From DASXMX01 sp036794395 (GTDB lineage Bacteria; Planctomycetota; Phycisphaerae; Tepidisphaerales; Tepidisphaeraceae), in NCBI GenBank assembly GCA_036794395.1, contig DAIRGS010000033.1, positions 1 to 36,804 on the forward strand: a stretch of 36,804 nt of DNA. The letters run 5' to 3'. The translations under genes were made by a program, and so were the position numbers. Positions 24,080-32,150 of the stretch are shown here, one piece after another; positions within the stretch are counted from its first letter, which is position 1; each line of letters begins with the position of its first letter. The notes below the pieces were generated by a model, which was not told the DNA's origin, ran no database searches, and saw nothing but the letters and a program-made list of their open reading frames with translations.

Positions 24080-26163
24080 CGTTTGAGAAGCTCTGCCACA
24101 ACTTCGCGCATGACCGACGTCCAGTCGCCAGGGTGATTCTGGTGGTATATTCGCATCGTCGGGTACCATGGCGAATCGGATCGCTTCAATAGCCAACGCC
24201 ACTCGAACGAATGCGGTAACAGCAGCCAGGTGGTGCGACCTAACGCACCGGCCAGATGTGCTACTGCGGTATCAACGCTCACGACCAGATCGAGATTCAT
24301 CATTGCCGCCGCAGTATCGGCAAAGTCGTGCAGTTCATCGCCGAGGTCGGTCACGGGAAGGCCACCGGCCGACTCAGTGATTTGATTGCGTCCAAGCCCT
24401 ACTTGAAGGCTGTAAAAACTGGCATGTCGCACGGATCGGAGCGGCGCAAATTCAGCGAACGGCATCGACCGGATACGATCATGGCCATGCGTTGGACTAC
24501 CCGCCCAAGCCAGCCCAATCCTGATCTTCGATGAATCTGAAGACAGCCGGCTTCGCCAGTGTTCGACAAGGTCGGCTGAAGGCAGCAAATACGGAACTTG
24601 TGCCGGGATGGTGTCAAGCGTTGTCCCCATGACCCTCGGGACACTCAACAATGGCAGATGAAAATCAAAATCGGGTAAAGGCTCATCCTTTGTCAGCACC
24701 TGCTGCACTCCAAGGTTCTCCGAAAACAATCGCAGCAAGGCCGGGGGGCAGCGGACGATCACCCGCGCGCCTTGCCCAACCAGCAGCGGGATATATCGCG
24801 CGAACTGAATGGAATCTCCCATCCCCTGCTCCAAATGAAGCAGCAGCCTGCGATCGCGCAGATCCTCTCCGTTCCATAACGGCTGTTGAATCGCCTCGCG
24901 ATCATATAGACGCTTTTGGATGTGCCATCGCGCGTCGTAACCCTTCCACCCTTCCTCAAACTGGCCCTGCCTCAACAGGCAGATCGCCCTGTTCAATACC
25001 GCCTCAGGATAGTTCGGAAGAATCTCCAGCGCCCGGCTAAACATCTTCATCGCGGCATCGGGATTCTGGCCCCTGTCCAGAATGTCGCCGCATTTGACCA
25101 GCGTCAGTGGATTGTCGGGCCTCAATACCAATGCCTGTCGGTAGAGACCAAGCGCTTCCTGATTTGTTCCGAACTGTTGAACGCAGTCGGCAAGCAGGAT
25201 CAAAGAATCAAACGAGTTCGGATCGAGTGCGACCGCTTGCCGAAGAGCAACAATCGCATCCTCCAATTTGCCCATGGCTCGTAGCGACAGGCCCAAACCA
25301 TGGAAGGCTGACTGCAAACTGGGCCGTAGTTTTACGACTTGCCGAAAAGCCGCAACCGCATCTTCCCAGCGGGATTCTTCCTCGAATACCATCCCGAGAT
25401 TGTGAAGTGCCTCGGCGTAGCTGGGCCTCGCCGCAAGGGCATGACCGTACGCCTCGGCCGCCTCGCACATCCTCTTTTGCCGCTTGAGCGCGTTGCCAAG
25501 GTGGAAGTAAGCTTCAGCCAGTTGAGGCGATAATTCAGCCGCACGTCGATATGCGGCGCACGCTTCCTCCGATCGACCCGCGGCGGCATAGGCAACGCCT
25601 AGCCGAAGCTGAACCTGTGCGTTTCCAGCATGCAGCGTGTCCGCCGCCGTATACGAGTGGATGGCTGCTTGTAACCGGCCCAATTCGCGCTGAGCGTCTC
25701 CAAGGCAGATATGCAGCTCAACATCATTTGGGCGGACCACCGCGATGTTGCCCAGAACCTGCACGGCCTCCTCAAAAGCACGTGTTTGCATCAACGTCAT
25801 GCCGAGGTTCATCGCGATGTCGAGGTTCCGCGGTTGAAGCTTCCACGCAGATCGAAAAGCACCAAGCGCTTCGTTGATCTGCCCACCCGCGGCTAACGCG
25901 GTCCCCAAATCGTTGTGCATCTGGGCAGACGTCGGAGCCAGTGCCACCGCCCGACGGAGAAGTTGCTGCGATTCGACGTTAAGCCCTTTTTGAAGCGTTA
26001 AAAGGCCCAGCAGGCGCAATGCATCCACATGATCGGGCGAGGCTTTCAAGACCCGCCGGCAGATTAACTCAGCCTGTGCGATGTTCCCGGCGCGATATTC
26101 CTGAACGGCTAAGTTGTAAGTCGGCTGCATATCCGATTCATCTGTTTCATCTTCCCGATTCAT
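24076..26163 (-). CDS. TPR protein with C-terminal GT9-like glycosyltransferase domain
   Basis: The 695-aa protein has about a dozen TPRs (residues 10-400), such as YRAGNIAQAELICRRVLKAS, EAYFHLGNALKRQKRMCEA, EALHNLGMVFEEESRWEDA and EALGLYRQALVLRPDNP. From about 410 (FEEGWKGYDARWHIQKR) the chain becomes an ADP-heptose-transferase-like (GT9) fold: LLLHLEQGMGDSIQFARYIP near 458 and the donor-side SVDTAVAHLAGALGRTTWLL near 636. This architecture is common in planctomycetes and cyanobacteria. There is no signal peptide. The sugar moved is unknown. The ATG at 26163 is the first one past the divergent cutC region; one at 26130 is possible. The frame before 26163 overlaps cutC and is not used. Its stop lies in the right end of the 269-bp element. 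Confidence 0.85.
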   Translation of the reverse strand: MNREDETDESDMQPTYNLAVQEYRAGNIAQAELICRRVLKASPDHVDALRLLGLLTLQKGLNVESQQLLRRAVALAPTSAQMHNDLGTALAAGGQINEALGAFRSAWKLQPRNLDIAMNLGMTLMQTRAFEEAVQVLGNIAVVRPNDVELHICLGDAQRELGRLQAAIHSYTAADTLHAGNAQVQLRLGVAYAAAGRSEEACAAYRRAAELSPQLAEAYFHLGNALKRQKRMCEAAEAYGHALAARPSYAEALHNLGMVFEEESRWEDAVAAFRQVVKLRPSLQSAFHGLGLSLRAMGKLEDAIVALRQAVALDPNSFDSLILLADCVQQFGTNQEALGLYRQALVLRPDNPLTLVKCGDILDRGQNPDAAMKMFSRALEILPNYPEAVLNRAICLLRQGQFEEGWKGYDARWHIQKRLYDREAIQQPLWNGEDLRDRRLLLHLEQGMGDSIQFARYIPLLVGQGARVIVRCPPALLRLFSENLGVQQVLTKDEPLPDFDFHLPLLSVPRVMGTTLDTIPAQVPYLLPSADLVEHWRSRLSSDSSKIRIGLAWAGSPTHGHDRIRSMPFAEFAPLRSVRHASFYSLQVGLGRNQITESAGGLPVTDLGDELHDFADTAAAMMNLDLVVSVDTAVAHLAGALGRTTWLLLPHSFEWRWLLKRSDSPWYPTMRIYHQNHPGDWTSVMREVVAELLKR

Positions 26164-26293
26164 AATAGATGTCGCGGCGGGCTGGGCAAGAGCCCTTGAA
26201 ACAAAGGGGTAGACCCTGCGGCCTGAATAGAATGGAGACAGCACGATGGACCGAGACGGAGCTCTTTCGTACGCTTCGCCCTGACAAAGCCAC

Positions 26294-27073
26294 ATGAACA
26301 GTCCGCTGATCGAAATTTGCCTGGAATCTGTCGCCGACGCCAGAACGGCCACCGCCGCCGGAGCGAATCGTCTAGAACTGTGCTCGGCACTTGCACTCGG
26401 CGGCCTCACACCTTCGTCGGGAGCGCTTACTGAGGTTCGTGAAGCAACCCCCCTTCCCATCATGACCATGATCCGCCCCCGCCCCGGCGGTTTCTGCTAC
26501 AGCGACACCGAATTGGCGGTGATGCAGCGCGATATTGATTTTGCCATTGAGAACGGAGCCGATGGAATCGTGTTTGGTATCCTCACCGCCGACGGGCGGA
26601 TTGATGTCGAACGATCAAAGGGAATCATCCGCCAAATTGAGGCCGCCCCACGCCGCCTGCAAATCGTCTTTCATCGCGCGTTCGACTACACGCCCGACCC
26701 GTTGGTCGCCCTCGATCAATTGATCGAGCTGCGCATTGACCGCGTCCTCACCAGCGGCCAACAAGCAACCGCCTTGGAAGGAGCCGCACTTATTGGCGAT
26801 ATGGTCCAACGCTCCGCGGGCCGGATTGAGATCCTTCCCGCAGCCGGCATCAATGCTGATAACGTCTGCGCACTCATCGCGCGCACCCGATGCACCCAGA
26901 TTCACGCATCAATGCGCAAGCAAGTCTCCGATTTAAGCCTCGCCGCCCGGACTGCCCCCGCGCTCCAAGCCATTACTGCATCTCAGAACGACCGTCACTT
27001 CACCGCAACGAGCGGCCAGGATGTCCAGGCACTGGTCAATCGTCTCCACAATCTCGCGGCACAATCCCAATAA
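26294..27073 (+). CDS. cutC: CutC family protein
   Basis: The 259-aa TIM-barrel protein has the family signature throughout: LIEICLESVADARTATAAGA at 5-24, NRLELCSALALGGLTPSSGA at 25-44, IMTMIRPRPGGFCYSDTEL near 56-74, ADGIVFGILTADGRID near 91-106, and FHRAFDYTPDPLVALDQL near 126. The family was first linked to copper tolerance in E. coli, but that role has been questioned, and its enzymatic activity is unresolved. Here a copper oxidase and a TolC-like gene lie about 2.5 kb away on the same strand, separated by the minus-strand TPR/GT9 gene, so a direct link is only suggested. No Shine-Dalgarno is evident before the ATG at 26294. Confidence 0.92.
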   Translation: MNSPLIEICLESVADARTATAAGANRLELCSALALGGLTPSSGALTEVREATPLPIMTMIRPRPGGFCYSDTELAVMQRDIDFAIENGADGIVFGILTADGRIDVERSKGIIRQIEAAPRRLQIVFHRAFDYTPDPLVALDQLIELRIDRVLTSGQQATALEGAALIGDMVQRSAGRIEILPAAGINADNVCALIARTRCTQIHASMRKQVSDLSLAARTAPALQAITASQNDRHFTATSGQDVQALVNRLHNLAAQSQ

Positions 27074-27097
27074 ATGCGCAGGTTGGTTCACATCAAC

Positions 27098-27751
27098 TTA
27101 CTTATCCGTCGGCGATTCCCAGCTGACTTTTCCTTCGCGGTCGATGATCTGGACCCGTCCTCCCGCCTCCGATCCAACCACTCGCGTCACGGCTTTGGAC
27201 CCCGGCGCGCGAAGTTCCAAGCCGCCACCCGTTTTTGAAAAGCTTAGGAGTGATTGCGTTTGCCCGTTTACCACGTGGAAGATTCCGAAATTGGTTGGGC
27301 TCCCGGTCATGTTCAGCGCGGCGCGATCGGTACCCGCCTGCCCCGGCGCCCGGCCATCGGTCACGCCCACCTGCCCACCCTGCTCAACCGCCTCGGCAAA
27401 TACCTCTGGCGTATCGTTGCCTTTCATCAACATGATGCCGGCCTTTTTCGGCTGGGCCACGATCACCGCCGCGTATTGCCGATCCGGGCCCCACACCACC
27501 AGGCTCGATCCCTCTTCGCGCGACTGCAAAACAATCGTCGCCTTGCCATGCGAATCAATCAGCTCGATTCGCCGCGCCTGAATAATTTCCGCCGGTGCTG
27601 AAGGTGCGGCGGCCTGCGGCGCGGATTGCGATTTCTGCGCCCCCACGGCAAACGCGATCACGCCCAGCACCCCAATCCCAATACAACCCCGCCGCCACCG
27701 ACGGCACGAACTTTCAAGCTTAGCCAGGCGATTTTCGATTGAATCATTCAT
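27098..27751 (-). CDS. Membrane-anchored protein of unknown function, 217 aa
   Basis: GGAGG seven bases upstream fixes the ATG at 27751 (MNDSIENRLAKLESSCRRW). A charged N-terminal helix precedes a single membrane segment (CIGIGVLGVIAFAVGAQ, about residues 23-40), then about 170 residues outside. These are repetitive beta-type sequence: RRIELIDSHGKATIVLQSRE, AAVIVAQPKKAGIMLMKG, AALNMTGSPTNFGIFHVV, GGRVQIIDREGKVSWESP. The RIELIDSHGKATIVL and VQIIDREGKVSW units look like related repeats. I do not recognise a named family. The tail is convergent with cutC (25 bases), and it is divergent from the moxR operon, with a 70-bp palindrome in between. Confidence 0.78.
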   Translation of the reverse strand: MNDSIENRLAKLESSCRRWRRGCIGIGVLGVIAFAVGAQKSQSAPQAAAPSAPAEIIQARRIELIDSHGKATIVLQSREEGSSLVVWGPDRQYAAVIVAQPKKAGIMLMKGNDTPEVFAEAVEQGGQVGVTDGRAPGQAGTDRAALNMTGSPTNFGIFHVVNGQTQSLLSFSKTGGGLELRAPGSKAVTRVVGSEAGGRVQIIDREGKVSWESPTDK

Positions 27752-27799
27752 CGGCAAACCTCCACGTAATCGCATGTTCTTCTAAAGAACATGACATTT

Positions 27800-27869
27800 G
27801 GGAGTGCGAGGCTCCCGCCGATCGTGCTTTATTAACCGCGTCCCGGCTCGGCGGGAGCCTCGCACTCCC
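27800..27869. repeat. 70-bp palindromic intergenic element, copy 3
   Basis: The arms 27800-27823 and 27846-27869 are 24 nt long and pair with one mismatch. The right arm is the same as that of copy 1 except for one base. It lies between divergent genes, 91 bases before the moxR start, so it could lie in a promoter or 5' leader. A spurious longer moxR frame begins with TTG inside it. Confidence 0.9.
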
Positions 27870-27959
27870 AATCAGATCACATGCGATCGCTTGAGCTTAA
27901 CCTCCTATATCCCCTCTTCAACGTGCCAAGAGAATTTCCGGTCGCTACGATCATTGCCG

Positions 27960-28994
27960 ATGGACTCACGCGAAGAATCTCACGCCGGGCCTCCTGCATT
28001 GGATATTAGCTCAGATATCCAGGCCGCCCAGGAGCTGGCGCGCACGTATCAGGCCATGCGCGCCCAGCTCGCCAAATCGATCGTTGGCCAGTCCGATGTC
28101 ATCGAGCAGGTTCTGATCTCAATGTTCTGCCGCGGCCATTGCCTGCTGGTCGGCGTGCCAGGACTGGCCAAGACCCTGCTGGTGAAAACCATCAGCGATG
28201 TGCTCCATCTCAGCTTCAAGCGCATTCAGTTCACACCCGATCTGATGCCTTCGGATATCACCGGCACCGAAGTGATCGAGGAAGACCGCTCTACCGGCCG
28301 GCGCGTGTTTCGATTTGTGAAGGGGCCAATCTTTGCCAACATGATTCTCGCCGACGAAATCAATCGCACTCCTCCCAAAACGCAGTCCGCTCTGCTCGAA
28401 GCCATGCAGGAGCATCGCGTCACCAGCGGCGACCAGACTTACGAACTCCCCGAGCCGTTCTTCGTTCTTGCCACCCAGAACCCCATCGAGCAGGAGGGCA
28501 CCTATCCGCTCCCCGAAGCCCAGCTCGATCGGTTCATGTTCATGACGCTGGTGAATTACCCGAGCGCCGATGAAGAGCTTCTGGTGATGAAGCACGCCAG
28601 CTCGGCCTATCAGCCGCAACTCGACCGGCTGCTGGACGGACAGCGCATCGCCGAGCTTCAGAAAGTTGTGCGTAGGGTACCGGTTGCCGATCATGTGTAT
28701 GCGTTTGCGCGCGATCTGGTGCGCGCCACCCGGCCCGGAGAAGGCGGCACCCATTCATATATAAAGGAGTGGGTGCAATGGGGAGCCGGCCCTCGGGCCA
28801 GCATTGATTTGATCCTGGCGGGCAGAGCGCGGGCGCTATTAAACGGCCGGGTTCACGTCACCACCCAGGACATCGCGGCGATATCCCACCCCGTCCTCCG
28901 CCATCGCATCCTCACCACATTCGCCGCCGAGGCCGCGGGCATACGCGGCGATCAAATCGTCGATCGCCTTTTGAAGGACGTTCTTCCCGCGTAA
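27960..28994 (+). CDS. MoxR family AAA+ ATPase
   Basis: The 344-aa protein has all AAA+ elements of the MoxR group: VGQSDVIEQVLISMFCRGH near 42-60, Walker A GVPGLAKTLLVKT at 65-77, Walker B MILADEINRTPPKTQSALL at 128-146, and the sensor-1 stretch FFVLATQNPIEQEGTYPLPE near 167-186. The C-terminal lid (DLILAGRARALLNGR) is near 280. MoxR ATPases work as chaperone-like partners of vWA proteins encoded next to them, helping insert metals or assemble envelope complexes. The upstream extension from 27798 runs through a palindromic repeat and is rejected. The DUF58 gene starts seven bases after its stop, so it is the first gene of a five-gene operon. Confidence 0.95.
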   Translation: MDSREESHAGPPALDISSDIQAAQELARTYQAMRAQLAKSIVGQSDVIEQVLISMFCRGHCLLVGVPGLAKTLLVKTISDVLHLSFKRIQFTPDLMPSDITGTEVIEEDRSTGRRVFRFVKGPIFANMILADEINRTPPKTQSALLEAMQEHRVTSGDQTYELPEPFFVLATQNPIEQEGTYPLPEAQLDRFMFMTLVNYPSADEELLVMKHASSAYQPQLDRLLDGQRIAELQKVVRRVPVADHVYAFARDLVRATRPGEGGTHSYIKEWVQWGAGPRASIDLILAGRARALLNGRVHVTTQDIAAISHPVLRHRILTTFAAEAAGIRGDQIVDRLLKDVLPA

Positions 28995-29001
28995 GCCGAT
29001 C

Positions 29002-29913
29002 ATGCTGACACCCGCCCCGCGCCATTCCGATCCCGCGTCCCCCCTGCTCGACCCCCGCACGCTCGAACAACTCAGCAACCTCGAGCTGATCGCCCGGCGG
29101 ATCGTCGAAGGCCACCTCCAGGGATTGCACCGCTCCCCCCAGGTCGGCTTCGCCACGAACTTCGCACATCACCGCCCCTACACCCCCGGCGACGATATTC
29201 GCCGGATCGACTGGCGCGCCTTCGCCCGCAGCGAACGCTTCTACATCAAGCAGCATGAAGTCAACACAAACCTCCGCGCTCACATTCTTCTCGATGCCAG
29301 CGGGTCAATGGCATATCGCGGCTCAGATGATGCAGTCTCCAAATTCCGCTACGCCCAGTTCGTCGCCGCCGCCGTCGCCTATCTGATTCTCAACCAGCGC
29401 GATTCAGTTGGGCTGATTACATTTGATCGCCAGCTTCGCGAAACCATCGCGCCGGCATCAACCCCCGGGCATTTGGCGCGTGTCATTAAAGCCTTGGACG
29501 CCTCCGCGCCCCGGGAAGATTCCGGCATTGGTCCCGCCCTGCACGAAACGGCTCTTCGCCTGCGCGGCCGCGGCATGATCATCCTGGTCAGCGATCTTTT
29601 TGAGGATGCCTCTGAACTCATCAACGCCCTGCACCACCTCCAACGCGAAGGTCATGAACTGGTGCTTCTCCAAATCATGGCGCGGGAAGAGCTGGATTTC
29701 CCTTTCAAAACGTGGACCACATTCGAAAACCTTGAACGAACCGGCCACGATCGACGCGTCGATCCGGCGATGATGCGATCGGCTTACCTGGCAAAACTCG
29801 ATGCCCATCAGCGCGCCATTCTTCAGGCCGTCCATGCAATGAGGATTCGCTACGCGCTCATGGACACCTCGCGGCCGCTCGATAAAGCGCTGGCCGCATG
29901 CTTTTCGGAATGA
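29002..29913 (+). CDS. DUF58 / vWA-fold protein
   Basis: The 303-aa protein starts with RTLEQLSNLELIARRIVEGH near 19-38 and the DUF58 core HRPYTPGDDIRRIDWRAFAR near 58-77. A vWA-type metal site is intact: HILLDASGSMAYRG near 94 (D-x-S-x-S). SVGLITFDRQLRETIAP near 134 and MIILVSDLFEDASELI near 191 complete the fold. No membrane segment is present, so it is cytoplasmic. DUF58 proteins are paired with MoxR ATPases and BatA-type membrane proteins in many bacteria. The stop overlaps the next start by ATGA at 29910, so the two are translated together. Confidence 0.93.
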   Translation: MLTPAPRHSDPASPLLDPRTLEQLSNLELIARRIVEGHLQGLHRSPQVGFATNFAHHRPYTPGDDIRRIDWRAFARSERFYIKQHEVNTNLRAHILLDASGSMAYRGSDDAVSKFRYAQFVAAAVAYLILNQRDSVGLITFDRQLRETIAPASTPGHLARVIKALDASAPREDSGIGPALHETALRLRGRGMIILVSDLFEDASELINALHHLQREGHELVLLQIMAREELDFPFKTWTTFENLERTGHDRRVDPAMMRSAYLAKLDAHQRAILQAVHAMRIRYALMDTSRPLDKALAACFSE

Positions 29914-32150
29914 ATATGATATTTGGAATGCCATCCATCCTGTTCGCACTGATCGGCATATCGATCCCTTTGATCGTTCATCTCCTGCACCGCCGACGAT
30001 CCCGCCGCATCAAATGGGGAGCGATGCAGTTTCTGGGCGCGTTGCCGATTCCCATGGCCCGCCGGCGAAACCTCTATCAGTGGCTGCTCATGGCGCTGCG
30101 AATGGTTGCCATCGCCTTGGCTGTGTTGGTGTTGGCCCAGGGGCAATTAAGTGCGCGCTGGCTTCCGCAGAGTTGGCGGACCCATTCGCCGGTGGATATC
30201 GCACTGGTCATCGATCACGGCATCTCCACCGGGCGGATGAGCCAGGGGCAGACCGTGTTCGATCGCTCCCTTGATACCGTTGATGACATCCTCCGCCAAA
30301 TTCGGGCGGAGGATTCTGTATGCGTAGTCATGGCCGAGCATGCGCCGCGGAGAGTTACCCCCGCACCGGTATCGGGCTCCGATTCAAATGCGCTGAGCGA
30401 CCTCCTACGAATACTGCGTCGACAACCCCCCGCCCTCACCGACAGTTCCATCCCCGATGCCATCGCCACCGCCCGCCAGATGCTTGGCAATCACCAGGGC
30501 AGGAAGCAATTGGTACTGGTCCTCTCCGGCCACTCCCGCATCGCATGGCATCCCCGCGACGCCGCCCTCTGGCAATCCGCTCTTTCAGGGGAAAATGAAA
30601 CGACCACCGATGCGGTCTCCATCCACAGCCTGCCGATTCCCCATGACGCTGACTTTGCCGATGCCGCCGTAAGCGATATTCAAATCGAACCGGCCTTGAT
30701 CGGCCCCAATCAACCCCTTCACATCCAATGCACGATCTCAAATCTTGGCACCCATTCATTTACCGCCAACACCGCCCGCCTTTGGATCGATGACGTGGAG
30801 ATCGACAACCGCCCCATCTCCCCACTTGCGCCCAAAACAACCACACTGCTCACTTTCGACCTCCCGGCAGGGATCCCCACCACCGGCTCGCATCGAATCA
30901 GAATAGGCCTGACCAGCACCGATTCTTTGGCCGCAAACGACCAAGCCTTGGCATCAATCGATGTCCACGATCCATTGCCGATATTGATCGTCGATGGAAG
31001 TTTCAGTTCCGCCGGCGAAACCCTATCCAGTCAATTTCTCATCGCCGCCCTTCATCCAAACGATCGATCCATTTTCAACCCGAAAGTTGTCACCCTGAAC
31101 GAGCTGACTTCGGTCGACCTGAATACCTTCGCCGCCGTTATCCTCAACGACTGCCCCGCCCTCCCCACGACCGTACGCGACGATCTAATCGCCTACACCC
31201 GTTCCGGCCACGGGATCTGGTGCATTCTGGGCCATCGGACCCAGTCCGATTTCGTCCAAACAAATCTAATCAACACCGGCCTGTTCCCCTGCCGATCGTC
31301 CGCCATCCTGACCGCCGGGCCGACAGGCGCCGGCGCGATCATCAAAACCCCCGCCCATCCCATCACCGCCGCCATCGCCACCCCGGGAGGCAACCCGCTG
31401 GTCGGAGCGCGCGTGCAAAAATGGTGGGGGATCGATCCCGACGACCCATCCATTCAAGTCTTAATCACAACTTCCACCGGCAATCCCCTCGTGATGGAAC
31501 GCCCCATTGGCTCCGCCGGCGGTGCCATCGTCCTCTGGGCCACGAGTGCCGATGGAACCTGGAACAACTGGAACCTCATGCCTAACTTTGTCCCGCTGGT
31601 CAATGAGACCATTCGCCACCTCGCCGCCGCCCAACTCAACAACCACCTGCCCTCACTTCTAACCGGTCAACCCATCGAATGGTCCTTCAGTTCCACCCGC
31701 CCTGTCGAAACTGCGTCAATCACCCGCCCCGACGGCGCTACCATTTCCGTTCCCACCATCGCCAACGACGGACGCCAGTTACTAACCTACCCCGACACAT
31801 TCCTGCCGGGCTTCTACACCCTTCGCGATCCCGCCGCCTCGCACTATTTCGCCGTCAATGTCGATGCCAAGCAGTTGGATCCCCAACTTCTCGACGCCGA
31901 TGATCTCCGCTGGCTGACAGAACATCACGCGCTAAGCCTCACAAACCCGACGGTCACACAAGATCAGCTCCCCACAATCGTCCGGCCCCGCGAAGATCAC
32001 TTCCAACTCTCAACCACGCTGGCCATTTTCCTCCTTCTCGTACTGGCATCTGAAACCGCCCTAAGCCAATGGATGCTTCGTTCCAATCCAACGGCTCGCT
32101 CCACCCACGAGAATAAACCACTCAAAGAAATGGAGCACGCCGCCGCATGA
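29910..32150 (+). CDS. BatA-like membrane protein with two N-terminal TM helices and large outer domain
   Basis: I chose the ATG at 29910 for the ATGA overlap, giving 746 aa. The N-terminus is the two-helix module of BatA-type proteins: MPSILFALIGISIPLIVHLL (helix 1), a basic loop HRRRSRRIKWGAMQFL, and YQWLLMALRMVAIALAVLVL near 55 (helix 2). A vWA-like domain follows with IALVIDHGISTGRM near 97, where the metal-site Ser is Gly, so the MIDAS looks degenerate. A second module near 340-520 (LPILIVDGSFSSAGETLSSQ, FAAVILNDCPALPTTVRDDL) resembles a glutamine-amidotransferase-like flavodoxin fold. A further helix lies near 700 (LATTLAIFLLLVLAS-like). It would sit in the inner membrane as the partner of MoxR and DUF58. 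Confidence 0.85.
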   Translation: MNMIFGMPSILFALIGISIPLIVHLLHRRRSRRIKWGAMQFLGALPIPMARRRNLYQWLLMALRMVAIALAVLVLAQGQLSARWLPQSWRTHSPVDIALVIDHGISTGRMSQGQTVFDRSLDTVDDILRQIRAEDSVCVVMAEHAPRRVTPAPVSGSDSNALSDLLRILRRQPPALTDSSIPDAIATARQMLGNHQGRKQLVLVLSGHSRIAWHPRDAALWQSALSGENETTTDAVSIHSLPIPHDADFADAAVSDIQIEPALIGPNQPLHIQCTISNLGTHSFTANTARLWIDDVEIDNRPISPLAPKTTTLLTFDLPAGIPTTGSHRIRIGLTSTDSLAANDQALASIDVHDPLPILIVDGSFSSAGETLSSQFLIAALHPNDRSIFNPKVVTLNELTSVDLNTFAAVILNDCPALPTTVRDDLIAYTRSGHGIWCILGHRTQSDFVQTNLINTGLFPCRSSAILTAGPTGAGAIIKTPAHPITAAIATPGGNPLVGARVQKWWGIDPDDPSIQVLITTSTGNPLVMERPIGSAGGAIVLWATSADGTWNNWNLMPNFVPLVNETIRHLAAAQLNNHLPSLLTGQPIEWSFSSTRPVETASITRPDGATISVPTIANDGRQLLTYPDTFLPGFYTLRDPAASHYFAVNVDAKQLDPQLLDADDLRWLTEHHALSLTNPTVTQDQLPTIVRPREDHFQLSTTLAIFLLLVLASETALSQWMLRSNPTARSTHENKPLKEMEHAAA

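Noticed and set aside
24651..25040. Plus-strand frames opposite the TPR/GT9 gene
   Set aside because: Antisense to a gene with clear TPR repeats and GT9 motifs.
27798..27959. Longer N-terminus for the MoxR protein
   Set aside because: It begins with TTG inside the 70-bp palindrome and is repeat-derived sequence; the ATG at 27960 gives the normal family length.
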